From Gammaproteobacteria bacterium (lineage in GTDB: Bacteria > Pseudomonadota > Gammaproteobacteria > PS1 > Pseudothioglobaceae), in contig DQNX01000107.1 in assembly GCA_015658965.1 (NCBI GenBank), forward strand, positions 1-6,081: 6,081 nt of DNA. The letters are read 5' to 3'. A program made the translations under genes and the position numbers. This document shows positions 1-5,332 of the stretch, piece by piece. Under the pieces are notes generated by a model. It was given only the letters and a program-made list of their open reading frames with translations. It searched no databases and had not been told where the DNA came from. The stretch's first letter is position 1; each line of letters opens with the position of its first letter.

Positions 1-57
1 CCCTATGCGCTTTATTGCTTTTTTTAGAAAAACTATACGGCTGGATTTATTAAAAAA

Positions 58-81
58 GCAGTCTTGGTGGATGGGGAAAAT
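58..81 (+). repeat. Diverged direct repeat of the 3' end of the small partner gene
   Basis: GCAGTC-TTGG-TGGATGGGGAAAAT at 58-81 matches 275-294 (GCAGTC followed directly by TGGATGGGGAAAAT), with only a 4-nt insertion (TTGG) between two exact blocks of 6 and 14 nt. The 275-294 copy lies in the last codons of the small - strand gene and encodes its Phe-Ser-Pro-Ser segment. The two 14-nt blocks are 213 nt apart, a multiple of three, so they share a reading frame. This suggests a decayed partial duplication, although a match this short could also be chance. Confidence 0.5.
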
Positions 82-108
82 TTTTTGTTTGTTGGTTTTT
101 TATCGCTG

Positions 109-132
109 TTATAAGTTTATTTAAACTTATAA
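109..132. repeat. Perfect AT-rich inverted repeat, 11-bp arms
   Basis: TTATAAGTTTA at 109-119 is followed by a 2-nt centre and its exact reverse complement at 122-132. Neither strand has a T-run after it, so it does not look like an intrinsic terminator. A two-fold symmetric site of this length could bind a dimeric protein, or form a weak cruciform. It overlaps the stop codon of the short + strand frame that runs in from the left edge. No function can be assigned. Confidence 0.55.
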
Positions 133-257
133 AGAAGTCGTCTAAGCATAGAAACCCTAGCAATTTGTTTACTAACAACCTTTGGGGTGGTGATAGATGC
201 CATCGCTTTTATTCTTAATAGGGTGTTTACAGCAGGTTCTGCGCTCTCAGGTAGACC

Positions 258-485
258 TTAGTCTGGCCAAACGCGCAGTCTGGATGGGGAAAATGCGGAC
301 ACCTTAGGTGCAGATACTTTAACTGCAGGCGTTACTGCTTGAGGTTTTGCAATCTTTGAGGTTTTAATAACCTGAGTAGTGGTGGTTTTTTTATTGGCTT
401 CTGGCGTTATATCCTCAGGGGCCTGCTGATCTTTAGCGCGACGTAAACTTTGCGCCAGTTTTGAACCTGTGTTAGAACCCGTCAT
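258..485 (-). CDS. Small basic ParA-partner protein, McdB-like candidate
   Basis: This 75-residue protein has no recognisable folded domain. Residues 1-21 are polar and basic (K9, R15, R16, K18). Residues 22-64 are a low-complexity Thr/Lys/Ala/Val/Pro linker. The C-terminus is Leu-Arg-Val-Trp-Pro-Asp, with the only tryptophan at position 73, third from the end. Partners of small ParA ATPases typically use a basic N-terminal segment to stimulate the ATPase. McdB adaptors of carboxysome positioning systems are reported to be disordered, with a conserved tryptophan near the very C-terminus. On that basis I infer a cargo adaptor or ParB-like partner for the upstream ATPase. The start is well supported: ATG at 485-483 overlaps the parA stop as ATGA, with AAAGGAGA just upstream, so translation is probably coupled. 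No carboxysome gene is visible, so the cargo is unknown, and a plasmid-type centromere-binding partner is an alternative. Confidence 0.75.
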   Translation of the reverse strand: MTGSNTGSKLAQSLRRAKDQQAPEDITPEANKKTTTTQVIKTSKIAKPQAVTPAVKVSAPKVSAFSPSRLRVWPD

Positions 486-1114
486 AGTATCTCCTTTATA
501 ATTTCATCAATTTCTTTTACAGCAGCTTCGCCACGTTTTCCCATACAATAGACACTTGCACCTTCTAAAGCAGAGTTGCGATATATGGCGCGCCGGCGTA
601 TTCCGTCTTTTAGAGCGGGAATGTTGAATTCTGCCAAAGCCTGCTTCATTGCACGAGAAAGCGCACTCCTTGGCTCAAGTTGATTAACAACAATATAAGG
701 CTTAAGCTTCGAGTTGGTTATTTTAGCTTGTTCAATGATATCAACCAGTCGCATACTTGCCCATAGATCAATCGGAGATGGCAACACGGGAATTAAAATA
801 ACATCCGATATCTTCATAGCCAGCTTCATAATCTCAGTTTCTAATGTGGGTGGGCAATCAATGACTAAGAAGTCATAATCTTTAATAAAACGCTCGGCTT
901 CGCGGGCTAAATTTCCGCCTATCGAAATAACCGAAACTGGAAACAATCTGTGATCAGGCGCGAGACTACTCCACTGCCCTGCAGAGCCTTGCGGGTCTGC
1001 ATCAATCACTAGCACTTTGCCGCGCTTGGATAATCCTGCTGCAAAGTTCATACTTAGGGTAGTTTTACCTGTACCGCCCTTCTGATTGGCTATTGAAAAA
1101 ACACGTGCCGGCAT
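482..1114 (-). CDS. parA: ParA/MinD-family partition or positioning ATPase
   Basis: This is a 210-residue P-loop ATPase of the small ParA type, with no N-terminal DNA-binding domain. The deviant Walker A is KGGTGKT at residues 12-18, with signature lysine K12 and catalytic-loop K17. The Walker A' region is DADPQGS at 38-44, and Walker B is the hydrophobic strand ending DCPP at 86-89. The segments P-S-P-I-D-L-W and A-L-E-G-A-S-V near the C-terminus are typical of the family. Such ATPases dimerise on ATP, bind the nucleoid nonspecifically, and position plasmids, chromosomes or protein cargo when a partner stimulates hydrolysis. I chose ATG 1114-1112 because TTGGAA lies about six bases upstream. 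A TTG at 1126 would add four residues but has no ribosome site. The small partner gene follows with a 4-nt overlap. No parS-like repeat or large ParB is visible, so cargo positioning is as likely as DNA partition. Confidence 0.9.
   Translation of the reverse strand: MPARVFSIANQKGGTGKTTLSMNFAAGLSKRGKVLVIDADPQGSAGQWSSLAPDHRLFPVSVISIGGNLAREAERFIKDYDFLVIDCPPTLETEIMKLAMKISDVILIPVLPSPIDLWASMRLVDIIEQAKITNSKLKPYIVVNQLEPRSALSRAMKQALAEFNIPALKDGIRRRAIYRNSALEGASVYCMGKRGEAAVKEIDEIIKEIL
490..497 (-). promoter_or_regulatory. Ribosome binding site within the parA 3' end
   Basis: On the - strand the sequence reads AAAGGAGA, four bases before the ATG of the 75-residue gene, and it falls in the last codons of parA. 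It is the best Shine-Dalgarno in the window. Together with the ATGA overlap, it fixes the start of the small gene and points to coupled, possibly high-level, translation of the partner relative to the ATPase. Confidence 0.7.
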
Positions 1115-1206
1115 AAGAAATTCCAAATTTTAATTTCAGCTTACATCAAGAATACTCACTCTAGATTTCACTAAAAAATATTACAAAAATTAAATCAATG
1201 AGACTC

Positions 1207-1212
1207 ATTATA
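1207..1212 (-). promoter_or_regulatory. Possible -10 box for the parA unit
   Basis: The - strand reads TATAAT at 1212-1207, about 93 bases before the parA ATG. I see no convincing -35 hexamer at 16-18 bp and no TGn extension, so this rests on one perfect hexamer in AT-rich DNA. It sits one base outside the GAGACC end of the repeat copy at 1214-1246. Confidence 0.35.
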
Positions 1213-1213
1213 C

Positions 1214-1246
1214 GAGACCTTTGCACCAATAGGGATGATTAGTGCC
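1214..1246 (+). repeat. Remnant element end, copy 1
   Basis: The copy begins GAGACCTTTGCA and contains AATAGGGATGATTA at 1228-1241. That core recurs as AATAGGAATGATTA at 1547-1560 (13 of 14 identical). The GAG-CC-TTTGCA part recurs in inverted orientation, ending at 1616. A GAGACCTTTGCA start resembles, from memory, the terminal repeats of some IS5-type insertion sequences. The family assignment is tentative, and no transposase lies beside it. Confidence 0.45.
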
Positions 1247-1444
1247 ATCAAAAAAACATTAACAGAATAAACTTCAATTTTCTCTTCTAAACGCTTGCTT
1301 GTGGCTAAAAAAATATCAATTTTAGTGGGAACCTTCTTCAATAATTATATCTATTTTTGTTTATAACTACTTATATGTATATATCAAGTTTTTAAAATGG
1401 GGTTAAAAATAAACAAAAAATTGCCTTTTTATTGATAAATAACT

Positions 1445-1464
1445 TTTAAAAACGACTTTTTAAA
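1445..1464. repeat. A/T-only inverted repeat, 8-bp arms
   Basis: TTTAAAAA at 1445-1452, CGAC at 1453-1456 and TTTTTAAA at 1457-1464 form a perfect stem with a 4-nt loop. With only A-T pairs in AT-rich DNA it may have no function. No T-run directly follows that would make it a terminator, although the area is generally T-rich. Confidence 0.3.
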
Positions 1465-1530
1465 CCTTATTTTTACAACTAGAAGCCAAAAATATAAGAA
1501 TTTAGGATTTTTAACAATGCACCTAAATAA

Positions 1531-1617
1531 TGAGGATTCTGCATAGAATAGGAATGATTAACAGGACTCTCATCATCCTAGGGTTGTAAATATCCCATCT
1601 TTATGCAAAAGGCCTCA
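1531..1617. repeat. Imperfect hairpin of element copies 2 and 3
   Basis: The left arm starts TGAGG-ATTCTGCATAGAATAGG (1531 onward) and pairs imperfectly with the right arm, whose reverse complement reads TGAGGCCTTTTGCATAAAGA from 1617 leftward. Matching blocks are TGAGG, TT-TGCATA and AT-GGA, separated by short gaps. The reverse complement of the right arm also contains CCTAGGATGATGAG, related to the AATAGGGATGATTA core of copy 1. The 87-bp unit therefore looks like two element ends placed head to head, as in a small MITE or collapsed IS. It stops four bases before the adk -10 box. No convincing target-site duplication is visible. Confidence 0.45.
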
Positions 1618-1626
1618 TGGTATAAT
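1618..1626 (+). promoter_or_regulatory. Extended -10 promoter of adk
   Basis: TGGTATAAT is a perfect TGn plus TATAAT extended -10 element. The -35 region at the right spacing is poor, which is usual for extended -10 promoters. The predicted start of transcription is near 1633, giving a leader of about 70 nt before the adk ATG. The box lies immediately outside the 1531-1617 repeat. Confidence 0.6.
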
Positions 1627-1702
1627 TTTCGCTCAATTTTGTCCTTAAACAACAAAACAATAGAGTCAGATTTTTTTATTAACTATTTTCCAAGGAAACA
1701 CG

Positions 1703-2341
1703 ATGAAATTAATTCTTTTAGGCGCACCCGGTGCAGGTAAAGGTACGGTTGCAAAATTACTAACCAAAATTGATGGTTCAGTTCAAATCTCTACAGGCGA
1801 TATTCTACGCGGCGCAGTTGCCGCTGGCACCGAGCTCGGCAAGCAAGCACAAGCAGCCATGAAAGCTGGTGATTTAGTGTCTGATGATTTAATTATGGGC
1901 ATTATGGAAGAGCGCCTAAAAGAAGACGATTGTAAATCTGGCTATTTACTAGACGGCTTCCCGCGCACCATTCCACAAGCGGAAGCTTTAAAAACCTTAC
2001 TTGAAAAAATGGGCGAAAAACTCGATGCAGCAGTTGAAATTGACGTACCTCGCGATGTGATTCTTGATCGTTTAACCACGCGTCGTACTTGTGAAGCTTG
2101 TGGTGCAATTTACAACACCAAGTCTAACCCGACTAAAGTTGAAGACGTGTGTGACAAATGTGGTGGTGCGGCCGTGCAACGTGAAGACGAAACTGAAGAA
2201 GCCATCAGCAATCGTTTAAACGTGTACAACGACCAAACTGCACCATTAGTAGGATTCTACCAAGCAGAAGGTTTATTGCTTTCTGTCGATTCAACTTCAT
2301 CTCAGGCCGTCATTGATGCGATTCAAGCAAGAATAGGCTGA
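1703..2341 (+). CDS. adk: Adenylate kinase, zinc-type LID
   Basis: The enzyme catalyses ATP + AMP = 2 ADP in the cytoplasm and has 212 residues, the normal long-form size. The P-loop is GAPGAGKGT at 7-15. The AMP-binding segment STGDILR is at 30-36, and DGFPRT is at 84-89, with conserved arginines R36, R88, R123 and R171. The LID domain carries four cysteines in two CxxC pairs (C130, C133, C150, C153), the zinc-binding form; the enteric enzyme has a His/Ser/Asp/Thr network there instead. The start is clear: AAGGAAA lies just upstream of the ATG. The gene is flanked by its own promoter and an intrinsic terminator, so it is probably transcribed alone. Segments such as KIDGSVQISTGD and SDDLIMGIMEERLK remind me of deltaproteobacterial Adk, so replacement by transfer is possible but not shown. 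Confidence 0.97.
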   Translation: MKLILLGAPGAGKGTVAKLLTKIDGSVQISTGDILRGAVAAGTELGKQAQAAMKAGDLVSDDLIMGIMEERLKEDDCKSGYLLDGFPRTIPQAEALKTLLEKMGEKLDAAVEIDVPRDVILDRLTTRRTCEACGAIYNTKSNPTKVEDVCDKCGGAAVQREDETEEAISNRLNVYNDQTAPLVGFYQAEGLLLSVDSTSSQAVIDAIQARIG

Positions 2342-2381
2342 TACTTTCTAGTCTGTTAAACCAGGCTGTTTGTCAAAAACT

Positions 2382-2417
2382 AAAGCCCTGAATGTGAAAA
2401 CATTTGGGGCTTTTTTT
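2382..2417 (+). terminator. Rho-independent terminator after adk
   Basis: AAAGCCC (2382-2388) pairs with GGGCTTT (2407-2413). Two wobble pairs (TG/TG), a 5-bp AATGT/ACATT stem and a GAAA tetraloop sit inside, and seven T residues run through 2411-2417. This is a textbook intrinsic terminator about 40 bp after the adk stop. It separates adk from dsbD. Confidence 0.92.
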
Positions 2418-2461
2418 ATTATGGGACTTTGCATCGAAGCGCGACGAAGAATAACAAAGAT

Positions 2462-2490
2462 TTGTATTAAAAACCTGTTTGCCTTATAAT
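2462..2490 (+). promoter_or_regulatory. Sigma-70 type promoter of dsbD
   Basis: TTGTAT at 2462-2467 and a perfect TATAAT at 2485-2490 are separated by 17 bp. Transcription would begin near 2497, about 40 nt before the dsbD ATG at 2539. Its position just after the adk terminator supports dsbD as a new transcription unit. Confidence 0.7.
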
Positions 2491-2538
2491 TAAGCGTTAC
2501 GTGTGTGTAATAAAACCATGCGTTATTTAAGGGACTGT

Positions 2539-4779
2539 ATGAAGCGATTATTGTTGTCATTATTTTTACTGTTATTCTCTGTATTAACACACGCAGAAAG
2601 TGGTTTATTGCCCGCAGATGAAGCCTTTGGTTTCAAGGCTAAAGTTGTTAATGATGAAATACTGCTGAACTGGGATGTGGCACAGGGTTATTACCTTTAT
2701 AAAGAAAAAATCAAAATTTCCTCAAACTTTTCCAAGCAACTGGGCACAGCAAAATTTCCAAAAGCTAAAGTTAAAAATGACGAATTTTTCGGAAAAATGG
2801 GTGTTTATCGCAACAACGTTGTTGTAACGGTTCCAGTGCTTGAGGGCGATGCGAAATCAATACTGCTAACCGTTACTTTTCAAGGTTGTGCCGATTTAGG
2901 CGTGTGTTACCCGCCCATTACCAAATCTGTTGTGCTAGATATTAGCGCAATGCAGCCGCCTTCTTTGGTCGATAGTGCGCTCAACGTCTTGTCTAAAGCC
3001 AAGCAATCAATTGTTGACAAAGTGGCACTTATTTCTGTTTCTGACGAACCTTTGCCTGCTGATAAGGCTTTTGCGTTTTCTGTGGAAGCGCTCGATGCCA
3101 ACACCTTGTTAGTCGCTTGGCAAATCCACCCTGAATATTATTTATATCACGATAAGTTTTTTATCGATGTTAAGGGTGCTGATTTTGGAAAAATTGATTT
3201 TCCTAAGGGGAAAATCAAGGACGACCCTTTATTTGGCAAGGTGCAAATTCACAAAGGTCGATTAGCGCTTGAGGTGCCACTGATTAATATCACCAGTCAA
3301 AATATTAGCTTTACGGCAAAATATCAAGGCTGTTGGACCGGTGGCATTTGTTACCCGCCACAGGCAAAAAACGTTAATTTAGTCTTGCCAGTACAAGGCT
3401 CAAATAGCCCGGCGGTGGGAGGCACAATAGAGACAGCCTCTTTTTCTGATTTGGCAACAACCACAACCACGCCACAAATTGAACTGAATGAAACAGACAA
3501 AATTGCCGCCTTGTTACAACAAGACAATATTTTTTGGGTGCTGCTCAGCTTCTTTGGTTTTGGTTTATTGCTGTCATTAACGCCTTGCGTGTTTCCAATG
3601 ATTCCAATTTTATCCGGCATTATTGTCGGCCAAAAAGGCAAAGTCTCCACTCGAAAAGCGCTGGTTATGTCGATTGTATTTGTATTGGCGATGAGTGTCA
3701 CTTACTCAATCGCTGGTATTTTAGCGGGCTATTTTGGTGAAAACTTACAAGTACTATTCCAAACACCTTGGGTATTGGTGGTCTTTAGCTTGATCTTTGT
3801 GGCCTTGGCATTTTCAATGTTTGGTTATTATGATATCCAGCTACCTGCTAGCCTACAAGGAAAAATTGCCAAAATCAGCCACAATCAAGAAGGCGGGCAT
3901 TTGATTGGCGTTGCCATTATGGGCTTCTTGTCTGCCCTAATCGTTGGTCCTTGTGTCGCACCACCGCTGGCCGGAGCGTTGATTTATATCGGCCAAACTG
4001 GCGATGCAATGCTCGGCGGCTTGTCGCTATTTGTGATGAGTCTGGGCATGGGTGCGCCATTATTAGTCATCGGTGCAGGCGTGAGTAAACTGCCTAAAGC
4101 GGGTGGTTGGATGGACAACGTCAAGTATGTATTTGGTATCCTTATGCTGGCCGTTGCTATTTGGTTGCTTGACCGCATCACCTCCCCACTGGTGTCGCTT
4201 ACCTTATGGGCTATCTTGTTTAGCTTCTCACCAATTGCGATGGGCGCATTAAACGCATTAACCGACACACCAACGCCGTGGCAACGTATTTTCAAAGGCA
4301 TTGGCTTACTGATGTTGGCTTATGGTATTTTACTTTGGGGCTTGGTGGCGCGTGGTGGTGGTGATATGTTGGCACCACTCTCTGGTTATGGTGCGTCTAG
4401 CCAACAAGCTGAACAGGTACATGTTAAGTTTGAGCGTGTTAAGTCTAGTGCTGACTTAGATAAAATATTGGCTAAAGCCAAGCAAAACAAACAAATTGTG
4501 ATGCTAGACTTCTACGCAGACTGGTGTATTTCTTGTAAGGAATTAGAGCGCTTTGTTTTCTCAAATGCCGAAGTGGTTGATGCCATGAAAAATTCGATTG
4601 CCCTACAAGCCGATGTCACCGCAAATGATGCTGAAGACAAGGCCTTAATGGCGCGTTTTAATATTATTGGACCGCCGGCAATTTTGTTCTTTAACAACGG
4701 TGTTGAAAAACGCGCACAACGCATTGTTGGAGAAATTAATGCGCAAGGCTATCTGGAGCACCTCAACAAGGCTCAATGA
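2539..4779 (+). CDS. dsbD: Thiol:disulfide interchange protein DsbD with duplicated N-terminal domain
   Basis: DsbD takes electrons from cytoplasmic thioredoxin across the inner membrane to periplasmic partners such as DsbC and cytochrome c maturation proteins. The 746-residue protein has a signal peptide (1-19, MKR then a Leu-rich core, cleavage after Thr-His-Ala). Two tandem periplasmic alpha domains follow, at about 20-137 and 165-287, each with a CxxxxxC-YPP motif (C117/C123 and C265/C271). About eight membrane helices span 331-604, with C350 (TPCVFP) and C472 (GPCVAPP). The C-terminal thioredoxin-like domain (about 626-746) has CISC at 663-666. The usual form, about 565 residues in E. 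coli, has one alpha domain, so this one is enlarged by an extra copy. I chose ATG 2539 because AAGGGA precedes it and it begins a proper signal peptide. GTG 2503 and ATG 2518 would only add residues before it. Confidence 0.96.
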   Translation: MKRLLLSLFLLLFSVLTHAESGLLPADEAFGFKAKVVNDEILLNWDVAQGYYLYKEKIKISSNFSKQLGTAKFPKAKVKNDEFFGKMGVYRNNVVVTVPVLEGDAKSILLTVTFQGCADLGVCYPPITKSVVLDISAMQPPSLVDSALNVLSKAKQSIVDKVALISVSDEPLPADKAFAFSVEALDANTLLVAWQIHPEYYLYHDKFFIDVKGADFGKIDFPKGKIKDDPLFGKVQIHKGRLALEVPLINITSQNISFTAKYQGCWTGGICYPPQAKNVNLVLPVQGSNSPAVGGTIETASFSDLATTTTTPQIELNETDKIAALLQQDNIFWVLLSFFGFGLLLSLTPCVFPMIPILSGIIVGQKGKVSTRKALVMSIVFVLAMSVTYSIAGILAGYFGENLQVLFQTPWVLVVFSLIFVALAFSMFGYYDIQLPASLQGKIAKISHNQEGGHLIGVAIMGFLSALIVGPCVAPPLAGALIYIGQTGDAMLGGLSLFVMSLGMGAPLLVIGAGVSKLPKAGGWMDNVKYVFGILMLAVAIWLLDRITSPLVSLTLWAILFSFSPIAMGALNALTDTPTPWQRIFKGIGLLMLAYGILLWGLVARGGGDMLAPLSGYGASSQQAEQVHVKFERVKSSADLDKILAKAKQNKQIVMLDFYADWCISCKELERFVFSNAEVVDAMKNSIALQADVTANDAEDKALMARFNIIGPPAILFFNNGVEKRAQRIVGEINAQGYLEHLNKAQ

Positions 4780-4803
4780 AACCTAAAAATCTTCGGAGGT
4801 TTT
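4779..4803 (+). terminator. Weak hairpin after dsbD
   Basis: AAACCT at 4779-4784 can pair with AGGTTT at 4797-4802 around a 12-nt loop, and only a TTTT run is present, shared with the stem. The stem starts on the last base of the stop codon. It may be a weak or leaky terminator. If it leaks, aroQ-accB-accC would also be read from the dsbD promoter. Confidence 0.3.
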
Positions 4804-4847
4804 GTAGTTAAAATGCCGATAAAGCTTTCTAACATCTGTGATGTTGG

Positions 4848-4856
4848 TGGTAAAAT
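4848..4856 (+). promoter_or_regulatory. Possible extended -10 promoter of aroQ-accB-accC
   Basis: TGGTAAAAT is one base different from the TGGTATAAT element before adk and has no good -35. Transcription would start near 4863, about 23 nt before the aroQ ATG at 4886. This would explain why the open frame upstream of that ATG is not needed for coding. Confidence 0.35.
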
Positions 4857-4885
4857 CAATTTTATTTAATGCTTTGATTGTCATT

Positions 4886-5329
4886 ATGGATATTTTGTTA
4901 CTCAATGGTCCAAACCTTAATATGCTAGGGACGCGTGAGCCCGACCATTACGGCGCACAAACGCTGGACGATATTGTGAATCATGCCATTGAAATAGCAA
5001 CGCAAGCCGAATTAACACTTGGTCACCACCAAGACAATGCAGAAGTCGGGCTCATTGAGCGGATTCATCAGGCACATAAAGACGGCGTTAAGTACATTGT
5101 TATCAATCCTGCAGCCTTCACCCATACTTCGATAGCACTGCGCGATGCGATGCTGGCTGTCGATATTCCATTCACAGAGATACACCTTTCAAACGTATAC
5201 AAACGAGAGGAATTTCGAAAAAAATCTTATTTTTCAGACATTGCACAAGGGGTAATTTCTGGCTTTGGCGCACAAGGCTATGAATTTGCACTGAGTGCTG
5301 CAATCAAACATATCAAATCAAAGGGGTAG
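4886..5329 (+). CDS. aroQ: Type II 3-dehydroquinate dehydratase
   Basis: The enzyme converts 3-dehydroquinate to 3-dehydroshikimate, step three of the shikimate pathway, and works as a cytoplasmic dodecamer. The 147 residues match the family length. The N-terminal strand and lid read LLLNGPNLNMLGTREP (4-19), then the catalytic tyrosine Y22 in HYG. N74 begins NPAAFTHTS, with catalytic H80. Substrate-binding HLSN is at 100-103, with R111 in the following conserved segment. I chose ATG 4886 because homologues start M-x-I-L-x-L-N-G-P-N-L-N. The frame is open upstream to GTG 4838, but those 16 residues are not family-like. No strong Shine-Dalgarno precedes 4886, so the start rests on homology. It is followed after 3 nt by accB, an arrangement common in gammaproteobacteria. 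Confidence 0.95.
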   Translation: MDILLLNGPNLNMLGTREPDHYGAQTLDDIVNHAIEIATQAELTLGHHQDNAEVGLIERIHQAHKDGVKYIVINPAAFTHTSIALRDAMLAVDIPFTEIHLSNVYKREEFRKKSYFSDIAQGVISGFGAQGYEFALSAAIKHIKSKG

Positions 5330-5332
5330 AAC

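Larger units (their letters stand above)
1..257. other. Non-coding stretch downstream of the parA unit
   Basis: I see no gene I can support here. The stretch holds a perfect AT-rich inverted repeat (109-132) and a diverged copy (58-81) of the 3' end of the neighbouring small gene. A 39-codon + strand frame (ATG at 5, stop 122-124) is open to the left window edge and could be the tail of a gene outside the window, but its product resembles nothing I know and it has no visible ribosome site. On the - strand, the frame of the small gene stays open after its stop for about 46 more codons, to a TAA at 117-119. I see no clear intrinsic terminator for the - strand unit. Confidence 0.5.
1127..1702. 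other. Long AT-rich divergent intergenic region
   Basis: These 576 bp between divergent parA and adk contain no open frame I can support on either strand. The outer parts carry three related GAGRCC/TTTGCA repeat copies and two outward TATAAT boxes. The centre (about 1250-1525) is very rich in A and T, with an A/T-only inverted repeat at 1445-1464. It could be the decayed body of a small mobile element, but no transposase motif can be read from it. I find no tRNA, riboswitch or CRISPR structure. Confidence 0.55.

Noticed and set aside
5..124. 39-codon + strand frame open to the left edge
   Set aside because: The product is unrecognisable, it has no ribosome site, and only one codon lies before its ATG in the window. 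It could be the tail of an outside gene but cannot be supported.
117..203. 28-codon - strand frame after the small partner gene
   Set aside because: It is short, with only a weak purine stretch before the ATG. It is simply the continuation of the partner gene's frame after its stop.
1115..1126. TTG start adding four residues to ParA
   Set aside because: No Shine-Dalgarno precedes it, while the ATG at 1114 has GGAA at good spacing and puts the Walker A motif at the usual distance.
1241..1530. Possible transposase remnant between the repeat copies
   Set aside because: All frames are broken by frequent stops, and no DDE-type motif or recognisable segment could be read.
1902..2108. - strand open frame inside adk
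   Set aside because: It lies wholly antisense to a clearly conserved enzyme and has no recognisable product.
2503..2538. Upstream GTG/ATG starts for dsbD
   Set aside because: They would place a dozen polar residues before a normal signal peptide. ATG 2539 has the ribosome site and the MKR start.
2348..2590. - strand open frame across the adk terminator and dsbD start
   Set aside because: It spans a strong terminator, the dsbD promoter and the signal-peptide codons, so it is a chance frame.
3351..3740. Antisense and alternate-frame open frames within dsbD
   Set aside because: They overlap the linker and first membrane helices of DsbD, whose own frame carries the conserved motifs.
3984..4724. 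Two - strand open frames inside the dsbD 3' half
   Set aside because: They are antisense to the membrane and thioredoxin domains and show no domain signature or ribosome site.
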